Shown here piece after piece: positions 20,386 to 27,084 of a stretch of 64,000 nucleotides of DNA. Under the pieces are notes generated by a model. It did not search any database, was not told where the DNA came from, and was given only the letters and a program-made list of their open reading frames with translations. Numbering within the stretch: position 1 is the first letter of the stretch; each line of letters starts with the position of its first letter. The DNA comes from an uncultured Lachnospiraceae bacterium (lineage in GTDB: Bacteria > Bacillota > Clostridia > Lachnospirales > Lachnospiraceae). The stretch is taken from positions 62,001-126,000 of the forward strand of contig CAJTWM010000006.1 in NCBI GenBank assembly GCA_910579805.1, in the 5' to 3' direction. The position numbers were made by a program, and so were the translations under genes.

Positions 20386-20682
20386 TTATTTTCCCTCCTT
20401 CATCGTGATCGCATCAAAAGGACATACTTTGGCGCAAATGCCGCAGCCCTTGCAATGATCATAGTCAAACTCTTCCCTCATCTTGTCTTTTACCGGTATG
20501 GACGAATCCGGACAAGCCGGCGTACACAAAAGACACTGCCTACATTTTTCTTTATCCCAAACGGGCGTGGAAGTACGCCATTCACCTGTGCAAAACTCCT
20601 TAGAGGTAGCCGCTTCAAAAATTTTATTTCCTTCCGTTATGTCCTGCCACGGACTTTTTTCATTGATCTTATCGCTTATCAT
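20386..20682 (-). CDS. porD: 2-oxoacid:ferredoxin oxidoreductase, delta (ferredoxin) subunit
   Basis: The 98-residue protein has two CxxCxxCxxxCP motifs, CRQCLLCTPACP and CKGCGICAKVCP, binding two [4Fe-4S] clusters, and the family's N-terminal WR(T/S)xxPVWD region (EWRTSTPVWDKEKC). It passes electrons from the TPP site to soluble ferredoxin. It lies between the gamma and alpha genes, the usual C-D-A-B order. Confidence 0.95.
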   Translation of the reverse strand: MISDKINEKSPWQDITEGNKIFEAATSKEFCTGEWRTSTPVWDKEKCRQCLLCTPACPDSSIPVKDKMREEFDYDHCKGCGICAKVCPFDAITMKEGK

Positions 20683-20754
20683 CGTATCCTGCCTTTCTGA
20701 TCCCTTACGATCTCATCTTTGCTCCCATCTGTCTGCTTTAACAGTTTGTGTCAT

Positions 20755-21330
20755 TTAACGGGCCACTTCTGCAAAAGCAAGCTCTAATGCCCGCATATTC
20801 CCGTCGATCACCTCAGGCTTTTTTGCGAACTTATGCGCAAAAGACGCCTGCATTTCCCTTAAAAAGTCTTTCTGGTCCATGACCCCCGATACCGCCACTA
20901 CCGCCGCAAGCATGGGGCTGTTCGGATAATTTTTCCCCAGCGCCTTTATGGAGATTGCTTTCGCATCCAAAGTATAGACCGCCCCCTGAAAGCCTCCCAG
21001 CAAAGGCAGGATCTCTTCCTTTTTCTTTTCCGTATTGATAATGAGCGCCCCCTCTTTCTTTAATCCGTGGGTTACATCGATGCTCTCCAACAGACTGTCG
21101 TCTACAACGGCTACAAGATCGGGATAGTAAATATTGGAATGGATCGTAACCGGTGCTTCGCTGATCCGGTTATATGCCGTGATCGGCGCACCCATACGTT
21201 CCGGCCCGTATTCCGGAAATCCCTGCACATATTTTCCGGTCTTAAACGCTACATCCGCCAACAAAAGAGCGGCTGTCTTGGCGCCCTGTCCACCCCGTCC
21301 ATGCCATCTGATCTCAATCGTGTTATCCAT
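20755..21330 (-). CDS. porC: 2-oxoacid:ferredoxin oxidoreductase, gamma subunit
   Basis: The start chosen is the second in-frame ATG (MDNTIEIRWHGRGGQGAKT), because GGAGG stands six bases before it. The 191-residue protein has the gamma-domain signature RWHGRGGQGA, and GFPEYGPERMGAPITAY, which binds CoA in this family. It opens the por operon. A hairpin with a U-rich tail lies about 90 bases upstream. Confidence 0.93.
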   Translation of the reverse strand: MDNTIEIRWHGRGGQGAKTAALLLADVAFKTGKYVQGFPEYGPERMGAPITAYNRISEAPVTIHSNIYYPDLVAVVDDSLLESIDVTHGLKKEGALIINTEKKKEEILPLLGGFQGAVYTLDAKAISIKALGKNYPNSPMLAAVVAVSGVMDQKDFLREMQASFAHKFAKKPEVIDGNMRALELAFAEVAR

Positions 21331-21421
21331 AATCATCCTCCGTTCCTGCTCTGTCCGCCGTGTTCCGTCTCTCTTCCTCTCCCACCCGGTTTTTCTATCC
21401 GGTCCCTAAACGGACAGATAC

Positions 21422-21450
21422 AAAAAGGCTTCTACCTCATATAGTAGAAG
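21422..21450 (-). terminator. Leader hairpin with U run upstream of porC
   Basis: On the minus strand CTTCTAC and GTAGAAG form a seven-pair stem followed by CCTTTTTG. It lies about 90 bases before porC and no gene ends just upstream, so it may attenuate por transcription or terminate an unseen RNA. Tentative. Confidence 0.4.
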
Positions 21451-21513
21451 TCCGTCACTCTATTTCGTTATTGTGTTTACTTCTGTCCTGAACTTCCTTG
21501 TTCCTTCCTCCTT

Positions 21514-21707
21514 TAGAGCGTGTTTGAAAAATGCTTTCCGTCAGATGTGCGTCACAATTTGCGGGAAACTAAGAGCATAAATGCTCCACCAAATGAAGGG
21601 CGCATAACGGACTATGTAACCTGAATTTGGTATAAATACCGCGCAAATTGGGGAGTGCAGATGTCATGCCGTTAAAATGGCGGAAATGATTTTTCAAACA
21701 CGCTCTA
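21514..21707. mobile_element. MITE-like palindromic element, copy 1 (intact)
   Basis: A 194-base non-coding element with terminal inverted repeats: the left end TAGAGCGTGTTTGAAAAATG continues to TTTCCG, and the right end is its reverse complement with two mismatches over 27 bases. A near-identical body recurs at 63199-63404, and single ends occur at 7124-7156 and 54235-54250. There is no reading frame of note. It is probably mobilised in trans and inserted at TA. Confidence 0.85.
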
Positions 21708-21869
21708 GTGTCTTGTCTCGTTGATATTTGGCAAAACTACGCAGGATATTCGTTCAGCTGCAAGGCAGATTTTCAACGGCGTAGCGGTGGATACGGCTAG
21801 AAAATCTAACGCCGCAGATGCACGAATAGACAAGCAGGTTTGACTAATTATCAATGAGACAAGACACTA
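21706..21869. mobile_element. Second MITE-like palindromic element, abutting the first
   Basis: The element has ends AGTGTCTTGTCTCGTTGATA and, inverted, AGTGTCTTGTCTCATTGATA; the inverted match extends to about 31 bases with five mismatches. It shares a TA with the end of the preceding element, as though both used the same TA target. There is no coding capacity. It lies about 70 bases before the left boundary of the phage-like element. Confidence 0.75.
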
Positions 21870-21940
21870 TCCAGCATGATTCCATGCCCAGACTAATAAC
21901 TATTTTAGTAACGGAAGATGCGGTTGTCAACAACTTTTGA

Positions 21941-21955
21941 CAAAACGATGTTTTC
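21941..21955. repeat. Left flanking direct repeat / target site
   Basis: CAAAACGATGTTTTC; AAAAC and GTTTT form a palindrome around GAT, with further symmetry TTTTGA/TCAAAA outside. The same 15 bases recur at 33138-33152. Palindromic targets are known for IS30-family transposases. Confidence 0.75.
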
Positions 21956-21982
21956 AAAAAAGTTTAATATTAAATTGCAGTA
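21951..21982 (+). repeat. Left terminal inverted repeat of the element
   Basis: The inner 14 bases ATTAAATTGCAGTA are repeated exactly, in inverse orientation, at 33112-33125, and similarity continues outward through A+T-rich sequence to the shared TTTT. Confidence 0.7.
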
Positions 21983-22070
21983 AGGGAAAAGTAAAAAATG
22001 CTTGACATTTCAAACCTTGTCTGAAACGGAGTAACTCTAATTGACGATGGTACAAGATGTTTTAGTTTGT

Positions 22071-22200
22071 TAGGGGACTGAAACCACTTTGTTAATTCGT
22101 TCAGGGTATTGATTTAATATAGCAAGGTTTCCCCTACTGCCATAGCGGGGCGGAAGGATGCAGAAAGACCGCCGGGTTTTATTTTTTTCCCGTGCGGTCT
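22071..22200 (+). other. Two stem-loops in the left non-coding region of the element
   Basis: First, TAGGGGActgAAACC (22071-22085) pairs with GGTTTCCCCTA (22126-22136) around a 40-base loop. Second, AGACCGC plus GGG (22166-22176) pairs with CCC plus GCGGTCT (22188-22200) around a T-rich loop. They are candidate packaging or complementary-strand initiation structures, or a terminator for the minus-strand small gene. The region 21983-22205 has no gene I can support. Confidence 0.5.
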
Positions 22201-22205
22201 TCCGG

Positions 22206-22334
22206 TTAATAAGGTTTCTTTTTCATCTGTTTTACGAAATATTTTGCAAACAGAAAGAAAACGATCCATGAAAGCGGTGTCTCAAAAATAGCCGTGGTAA
22301 GCACCTGAGACACTTCAAAGAAGGCTGTTATCAT
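22206..22334 (-). CDS. Small single-helix membrane protein (42 aa), minus strand
   Basis: An ATG at 22334 follows an excellent ribosome-binding site (GGAGGGGAAGG). The 42 residues begin MITAFFEVSQVLTTAIF, contain one hydrophobic helix (LSWIVFFLFA) and end in the basic tail KYFVKQMKKKPY. It is the only minus-strand gene on the left side of the element. I do not recognise it. Its opposite orientation suggests an expression programme separate from the virion genes, for example immunity or control of superinfection, but that is inference. An inverted repeat, GTGTCTCA/TGAGACAC, lies inside the gene. Confidence 0.6.
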   Translation of the reverse strand: MITAFFEVSQVLTTAIFETPLSWIVFFLFAKYFVKQMKKKPY

Positions 22335-22475
22335 TCCTTCCCCTCCTTTCTCCGAAAAGGTAAATTATATATCACGGTAACAAATTACCTGTCCAATAAA
22401 ACGGACTTGGAGAACAGGCAGCAAAAAATAATGCAGTAGGCTATACGTAGCCGGAAAGAAAAGAGGAAAAGAAAA

Positions 22476-22808
22476 ATGAGCAAAGCACAGTATCAGGTAG
22501 TAGGAATCAAAGGTGCAGTAAGCACAAAATCAAACAGGAAATGCTGGACGATCCATTTTGCCGGGGATTTCACGCCGTATGAAATGGAGAACTGTGAATG
22601 TGACGGAAAAAGCACGTTCAATGAGTTTACCTATACGGATTATGACGTACATATCAACGATATAGTGGAACTGGACTATACGAAAGGCTTTCAGGACAAG
22701 GCAACCCTTTCGGGCATCACTGTAATAAGAAGCCCCTACTATGAAAAACTAAGGGCACAGGAAACGGCAAAGCAGCAAGCAGCGGAAAAGCCTGCCGGAA
22801 GTAAGTAA
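22476..22808 (+). CDS. Small soluble element protein, candidate ssDNA-binding protein
   Basis: The 110-residue protein MSKAQYQVVGIKGAVSTKSN has no membrane helix, a beta-rich middle (aromatic-rich EFTYTDYDVHINDIVELDYT) and a charged, glutamine-rich tail ending EKPAGSK. AGAGGAAAAG precedes the ATG. It is first in the plus-strand virion operon, the position of gene V-type ssDNA-binding proteins in filamentous phages, and its size and flexible tail fit. I do not recognise the sequence family, so the role is inferred from position and form. Confidence 0.7.
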   Translation: MSKAQYQVVGIKGAVSTKSNRKCWTIHFAGDFTPYEMENCECDGKSTFNEFTYTDYDVHINDIVELDYTKGFQDKATLSGITVIRSPYYEKLRAQETAKQQAAEKPAGSK

Positions 22809-22872
22809 CAGGATCTAACAGTATATATGGATACCGGCATCATAGCCCGTACAGAACAAGGAGGGAAGGTCA

Positions 22873-23097
22873 TTGGATTACATTACTATACTTGCGGTAA
22901 CCGGTGCATTCGGCTATATCCTGTACCGCAGACATAAAAAGAAGCCATCCGTCACAGTTATAGAAGAAAAGTGCGAAAAAGCAGGAAACAGGAAAGAAGC
23001 GGACCTGCTGGAAGTACTTGAAATACTGGTGGCAAAGCTGGAAATACTGATTTCACGTCAGGAGGGAAAAAAGGATGGAACTGACAGAAGCACTTGA
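22873..23097 (+). CDS. Small membrane protein (74 aa), TTG start
   Basis: Translation most likely starts at TTG (22873) behind AAGGAGGGAAGG. The protein has an N-terminal hydrophobic helix (DYITILAVTGAFGYILYRR), a basic stop (RRHKKK), then a charged helical segment with coiled-coil character (LLEVLEILVAKLEILI). The end overlaps the next small gene by 23 bases. It is a candidate minor virion or assembly protein; family not recognised. Confidence 0.7.
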   Translation: MDYITILAVTGAFGYILYRRHKKKPSVTVIEEKCEKAGNRKEADLLEVLEILVAKLEILISRQEGKKDGTDRST

Positions 23098-23215
23098 GAT
23101 ACTGTCAGAATACCGGGAAACGGTAACCTACCTTCTGACCGGACATATTGACAGTTACGATGCATCAAGGGTGGATGAAGCCATAAGGGAAGTAACATCC
23201 TACCTTGAAGAATGA
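23075..23215 (+). CDS. Small acidic protein (46 aa)
   Basis: An ATG at 23075 follows GGAGGGAAAAAAGG. The 46-residue product, MELTEALEILSEYRETVTYL to VTSYLEE, is acidic and helical with no membrane segment. It overlaps the gene before it (out of frame) and its stop overlaps the next start as ATGA, so it is embedded in a translationally coupled run. Function unknown. Confidence 0.65.
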   Translation: MELTEALEILSEYRETVTYLLTGHIDSYDASRVDEAIREVTSYLEE

Positions 23216-23781
23216 GAGGGAACGGCATGGGACAGACAGTAAGCGGAAACACGGTAAGCGGAAATGACATCCCTCCTGCCGTCCTTCCGGCTGAAAACAT
23301 CACAAATAACAATACATACATGATTGACAATACGGCAGTCTGTGATCTGCTCGCTGCACTTTTGCAGGAAGAAACCAGACAGAATGAAACACTTACGCAA
23401 CTTAGTACAGTCATACAGACGGTTTCAGAAAACCTTGAAAAAAGCGGCATATATGGGCATTTACGGGATCAGGTTTTGGCTGAGGGTACAGAACCGGAAA
23501 CCGGGCTGGAGGCAGAACCGGAAACCGATCCCTGCCTGCCTTATTTTGACGGCATTCTTGAGGAAATAAGCGGCATCAGCAGGACGGTAAGCGGAAACAA
23601 CGCACTGCTAACCAGCATGGACGGCACGGCATCCGCTCTCCATGAAGCATACACGGAACAGGCAGAAAAGAACATAGAAACCGTAAGCCACAAACTTTCA
23701 TTAGGGTATACCCTGCTTTTTGCAACTGCCTTCATAGGAGGCCTTGTTATTGCAAAGATCGTATGGGGAAGAATGAGGTAA
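23212..23781 (+). CDS. Element protein with C-terminal membrane anchor (189 aa)
   Basis: The 189-residue protein has a long polar, Asn/Thr/Glu-rich domain with repeated VSGN units (QTVSGNTVSGND, TVSGNN), then a single C-terminal membrane helix (LGYTLLFATAFIGGLVIAKIVW) followed by GRMR. The start overlaps the previous stop (ATGA). A downstream alternative is the Met at codon 6. A C-tail-anchored protein inside a filamentous-phage-like operon fits a minor structural or assembly protein. No family recognised. Confidence 0.7.
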   Translation: MRGNGMGQTVSGNTVSGNDIPPAVLPAENITNNNTYMIDNTAVCDLLAALLQEETRQNETLTQLSTVIQTVSENLEKSGIYGHLRDQVLAEGTEPETGLEAEPETDPCLPYFDGILEEISGISRTVSGNNALLTSMDGTASALHEAYTEQAEKNIETVSHKLSLGYTLLFATAFIGGLVIAKIVWGRMR

Positions 23782-23785
23782 ACAT

Positions 23786-23935
23786 ATGGAACAACTTATA
23801 CAACAATATGCAGCATCCCTTACCATCCCGATCCTATGCCTTGGCATTGTATTAGGGTTCGGCGCTGGTACACTGGTGCAATTTTTATCATACGGTATTT
23901 TCAAGGCCATAAGCCTTGTCAATATAAATAAATAG
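23786..23935 (+). CDS. Small hydrophobic peptide (49 aa), minor-coat-like
   Basis: An ATG at 23786 follows GAGGTAAAC, four bases after the previous stop. The 49 residues MEQLIQQYAASLTIPILCLG and onward contain one or two hydrophobic helices and end FKAISLVNINK. Size, hydrophobicity and position directly before the major-coat candidate resemble pVII/pIX-type tip proteins or a second coat protein of filamentous phages. Inferred from context. Confidence 0.65.
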   Translation: MEQLIQQYAASLTIPILCLGIVLGFGAGTLVQFLSYGIFKAISLVNINK

Positions 23936-23972
23936 TTCCCGGGGACGGGAACGGAAAGGATAGGTAGAGCGT

Positions 23973-24170
23973 ATGTATACTGGACTGGCAACAGGGGTAT
24001 CGAGCCTCGTAACGGAAGCACTGAAGACAGCATTCAGCGGTGCAGTTTCAAGTGTCCTCGCGGATGTAGGGGCGATGATGAGCTTAGCACTCCCCGCGGC
24101 GCTGACGATCACGGGCGGCTTTCTTGCCATCAGGCTCGGGATCAAGTTCTTTAAGAGCGTGGCCAACTAG
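23973..24170 (+). CDS. Major-coat-like protein (pVIII analogue)
   Basis: The 65-residue peptide has an amphipathic N-terminal half (LATGVSSLVTEALKTAFSGA), a hydrophobic helix (MMSLALPAALTITGGFLAI) and a short basic C-terminus (RLGIKFFKSVAN), the standard plan of inovirus major coat proteins, whose basic tail contacts the packaged ssDNA. A stem-loop terminator follows immediately, as after gene VIII in Ff phages, where it raises coat-protein expression. There is no classical signal peptide, so insertion could be direct or YidC-dependent. Confidence 0.75.
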   Translation: MYTGLATGVSSLVTEALKTAFSGAVSSVLADVGAMMSLALPAALTITGGFLAIRLGIKFFKSVAN

Positions 24171-24174
24171 GCAG

Positions 24175-24205
24175 GAAAAGAAGGGGCATTACAGCCCCTT
24201 TCTTC
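24175..24205 (+). terminator. Terminator after the major-coat gene
   Basis: AAGGGGC and GCCCCTT form the core of a stem, extended by AGA/TCT with one bulge, followed by a pyrimidine-rich tail TTTCTTC. It probably allows partial read-through into the downstream genes. Confidence 0.65.
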
Positions 24206-24240
24206 ATCCCTGATACATATGCGGAAAAGAAGGGACAGGC

Positions 24241-24609
24241 ATGGAACTTACAGTAAACTTACAGGAAATATTCAAGCCGGAGAATTTTGAAATATTGTCT
24301 TGTTTTGCGGGCATGGTGCTTGCTTTCGGATTTTTTGGCGCAATGGCCTATGACCTTGCAAAGAATGTCATAATGACGCTGGAAGAGCTGGCCGGCGCGG
24401 CCATTGACCTTGCTTACAGACATACAAAACATTACAGGAAGAGAAATGTAAAAACGCTGGTCTGCCATAACAGATGCAGGGATCTGATAGAAAGAATGTG
24501 GGACGGCGGCAAGCTAAGCAATGGCGAATATGCCTTCCTGCTCAATGGCATAGAGGGGCAGAAAAACAGGCAGTTAAAAGGGGTGTGGGAGTTAAACAGT
24601 GACCGGTGA
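24241..24609 (+). CDS. Membrane protein with cytoplasmic basic domain (122 aa)
   Basis: The protein has an N-terminal hydrophobic helix (ILSCFAGMVLAFGFFGAMAY) followed by a basic helical domain with Cys/His residues (RHTKHYRKRNVKTLVCHNRC) and a conserved-looking C-terminus (GKLSNGEYAFLLNGIEGQ). It is read with the virion genes. No family recognised. The basic domain facing the cytoplasm could bind DNA during assembly, but that is speculation. Confidence 0.65.
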   Translation: MELTVNLQEIFKPENFEILSCFAGMVLAFGFFGAMAYDLAKNVIMTLEELAGAAIDLAYRHTKHYRKRNVKTLVCHNRCRDLIERMWDGGKLSNGEYAFLLNGIEGQKNRQLKGVWELNSDR

Positions 24610-24728
24610 AATTCGAAAAAGACAAGAGGAAAGTCCAAATGCCCGGAGAACGGGAAAACAAAAAAAACTGAATATTTGAAACTGTCTTCATAATGTGGTA
24701 CACTACCCTACAAAAGGGGGTGTAATTA

Positions 24729-24872
24729 GTGCTATTGGCTTTTGGTGTACCTATGTATTTGATTTTGTATCTAGCAATGTCCTTTTTATTTTTAGTTCCT
24801 GTTGTTATAGGTATAGGATTAACTATTTATTTTATTTTCAAATATGGATTAAAAAAGAGGAAAGACAGGTAA
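24729..24872 (+). CDS. Small membrane peptide (47 aa), GTG start
   Basis: A GTG at 24729 stands seven bases after AAAGGGGG. The product, MLLAFGVPMYLILYLAMSFL and onward, is almost entirely hydrophobic and ends in the basic tail KYGLKKRKDR. The stop lies inside the stem of the terminator at 24861-24890, so gene and terminator form one cassette. The DNA is much more A+T-rich than the genes to the left and matches the first ~370 bases of the following gene. Function unknown. Confidence 0.6.
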   Translation: MLLAFGVPMYLILYLAMSFLFLVPVVIGIGLTIYFIFKYGLKKRKDR

Positions 24873-24890
24873 AAACAACCTGTCTTTTTT
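24861..24890 (+). terminator. Rho-independent terminator before the adsorption-type gene
   Basis: AAAGACAGG and CCTGTCTTT form a perfect nine-pair stem with a nine-base loop, followed by a U run. It overlaps the end of the 47-residue peptide gene. Confidence 0.9.
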
Positions 24891-24912
24891 AATACTCTGA
24901 AAGGGGGAAAAT

Positions 24913-26820
24913 ATGCGGAAATTTACACAAGGAATCATGGCTGTTGTTTTATCAATATCTATAATTTTTTCATATTCTATGAATGTTAGTGCTTCTCAAA
25001 TGAAGCCTATTCCGGGCGCGTGGGCAACTATTGAAGAAATGGAGTCCGCTGATGATTCTATGGATTTTGAACAATGGTGGTCTAATGTTATTTCTACATT
25101 GTTTTGTGGGATTGCTGATGCTAAAGCTATATTAAACGGAAATTTTGAACAATTTCTAGCTAATAATAAAAGTTGGTGCGATCAATTATACGGCAAAGCT
25201 AAAAGCGACGGAATGTTAAAAGAAATTTACTACGATAGCAGTAAAACAAACTTAAGTGAAAGTGGTGTTAAATGCTCTACGGCCTTTATCGACTGGTTAT
25301 GCAAGGAACTAAACAATTACTATGTCAGCGTCAACAAAGAAAACATATCCGATTATTACGATAAGACAAAGGGCTATTACGATTACGGCAGTACCAACGA
25401 CGTTTCTTACGACCTCCTGTACGGGGAAAACCGTAACGGCAAAGTCGGCGTGCGCATGACGCAACATTTCGGGACAGGCAAGACGCTTGCTTACCAGTAC
25501 CCTGTTTACGGCCTGCTTTCCGAAAACAAGAACGCCCTCACAGGCACTTCCTACTACATGGCAGACCTTTATTTTTACAACCCCCTGCTTGCTGATAAGA
25601 CGGTTGAATACAACGTAGGGAATAACCTCAAAATCAATGTGCAGGCCGTCAGGAACGGGCTTGCCCTTGCCGCTAACTCCAGTTATGCCAGATCACAGGG
25701 CATTTCTGAAATTAACAGTGGTTACGGCGTTAACTCCACGCTCGGTTCACTGTACATACTGGAAGACGGCACACTTGGCACTTATGGCGGCTATAAGGGG
25801 GATACGGGAAGTATGGTCGCGTTTTACAACCTCCCTTCCATTTCCCTTTCTGACCCTGCCAACATTGCGAAAGACCCTTCTGACCCGTTCAGTACATGGA
25901 AATATACAAATTTACAACTCCGCACAAAGATCCCTTTTTTTGACAGCTACGAAAAACTCGAAAAGGCATATAAGACAGGTGACCTTACTGAAGCGGTAAA
26001 CTTCAGTAAGCTTTCTGCTTTTGCAGGTGGATATACGGGGGATGATGTTACTTATGATGCTGACACGCTTAAAAAAATTGAAAGTGTGTTGAATGATGTG
26101 AACCTCGACATACAGGATAAGATTGACCAGCTTAAAGACCTGATCGGGGATATTGGTGACGAGATCGGCGGCGCGGTCGGGGACAATACGGAAGAAGTCA
26201 GGAAGACAAACGAGTGGCTTAGGAAGATCAAGGAAGTGCTTGACGGCATCTTAGAGCTCCTTACTTTGAAGCTGGATTCTGTCCCCCCTCCTGTCTCCGG
26301 CACTGACAGCATTTTTGATGCCTTGGACGCTTTTTCCGGCAGGGTTACGGCACTCCTTGACGACATCCTTGGCACGCTGAAATCCATCCGGCGCTGGGCG
26401 GTCGCAGACACGATCATAGACGGCATAGACCTTGCCGAAAGCCTTGTGAAGGACATAGTAGGGCTTGCGAAAGACCTGTTCAAAGCCCCGGCCGACGTGT
26501 TTTCCGTCCTCATGGTTTCCGTGGAATCCCTAGGGGATGCCCTTAGCGTGAAGTTCCCGTTCTGCATCCCGTGGGACGTGGCTTTTCTGTTTGGCCTGCT
26601 CCGCGCATCCCCCAAGGCGCCGCATTATGAAATCCCACTGAAATACGGTTCGGAAAGCTCCATCATTTCAGTGGATGAGACAATCGTGCTCGATTTTGCA
26701 CAGTTTGAAATTGTAAGCAGGGTCTGCCGCACGTTCCTTACGCTCGTATTCTGCAAGGGGCTTTTAGACCTCACGTTTAAGATCATAAGCATGAAGGAAG
26801 GGGAGAATGAACGGTCATGA
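24913..26820 (+). CDS. Secreted, C-terminally anchored adsorption-type protein (pIII analogue)
   Basis: The 635-residue protein starts with a clear signal peptide (MRKFTQGIMAVVLSISIIFS, cleavage likely after VSA). A large extracellular domain rich in Tyr, Asn and Gly follows to about residue 370, then a predicted helical/coiled-coil region (KKIESVLNDVNLDIQDKIDQ ... RKIKEVLDGILELL) and C-terminal hydrophobic segments including FPFCIPWDVAFLFGLL and the final anchor FLTLVFCKGLLDLTFKI. This matches filamentous-phage receptor-binding pIII-type proteins. The first ~120 codons are A+T-rich while the rest is more G+C-rich, suggesting that the N-terminal domain was exchanged. Its stop overlaps the next start (ATGA). 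Confidence 0.75.
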   Translation: MRKFTQGIMAVVLSISIIFSYSMNVSASQMKPIPGAWATIEEMESADDSMDFEQWWSNVISTLFCGIADAKAILNGNFEQFLANNKSWCDQLYGKAKSDGMLKEIYYDSSKTNLSESGVKCSTAFIDWLCKELNNYYVSVNKENISDYYDKTKGYYDYGSTNDVSYDLLYGENRNGKVGVRMTQHFGTGKTLAYQYPVYGLLSENKNALTGTSYYMADLYFYNPLLADKTVEYNVGNNLKINVQAVRNGLALAANSSYARSQGISEINSGYGVNSTLGSLYILEDGTLGTYGGYKGDTGSMVAFYNLPSISLSDPANIAKDPSDPFSTWKYTNLQLRTKIPFFDSYEKLEKAYKTGDLTEAVNFSKLSAFAGGYTGDDVTYDADTLKKIESVLNDVNLDIQDKIDQLKDLIGDIGDEIGGAVGDNTEEVRKTNEWLRKIKEVLDGILELLTLKLDSVPPPVSGTDSIFDALDAFSGRVTALLDDILGTLKSIRRWAVADTIIDGIDLAESLVKDIVGLAKDLFKAPADVFSVLMVSVESLGDALSVKFPFCIPWDVAFLFGLLRASPKAPHYEIPLKYGSESSIISVDETIVLDFAQFEIVSRVCRTFLTLVFCKGLLDLTFKIISMKEGENERS

Positions 26821-27077
26821 TTGATTTTTTTCTGGACATCATTAAGGCATTTTATGACGCACTCCCGGGCAGTTTCATACAGAACGCGGATTTTTTCGGC
26901 AATGATGTTTTCGGGATGATACCTGACCTCATGAATTACCTGAACTGGTTCGTCCCGTTTGACACGGCATCCGACATCATGGCCGTGTGGCTGCCCTGCA
27001 TTCTGCTCTATTACATCGCAAGCAGCACGCGCACGGTCATAAAACGGCTGATGCGGATATTCATAGACAAATTATAG
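26817..27077 (+). CDS. pVI-like minor virion protein (86 aa)
   Basis: The 86-residue protein has hydrophobic stretches (IDFFLDIIKAFYDALPGSF; IMAVWLPCILLYYIA) and a basic C-terminus (RTVIKRLMRIFIDKL). It starts within the stop of the adsorption gene (ATGA) and lies directly before the Zot gene, the same III-VI-I order as in Ff phages. The assignment rests on order, size and hydrophobic profile. Confidence 0.7.
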   Translation: MIDFFLDIIKAFYDALPGSFIQNADFFGNDVFGMIPDLMNYLNWFVPFDTASDIMAVWLPCILLYYIASSTRTVIKRLMRIFIDKL

Positions 27078-27084
27078 GAGGCGG

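Noticed and set aside
21941-21955. XerCD/dif-type attachment site for the provirus
   Set aside because: Many filamentous phages use dif, but the repeat CAAAACGATGTTTTC lacks the 28-base dif layout, and the element encodes its own transposase.
24695-24892. 65-residue frame in the provirus
   Set aside because: It runs through the terminator and has no ribosome-binding site; the GTG-started 47-residue peptide in another frame fits better.
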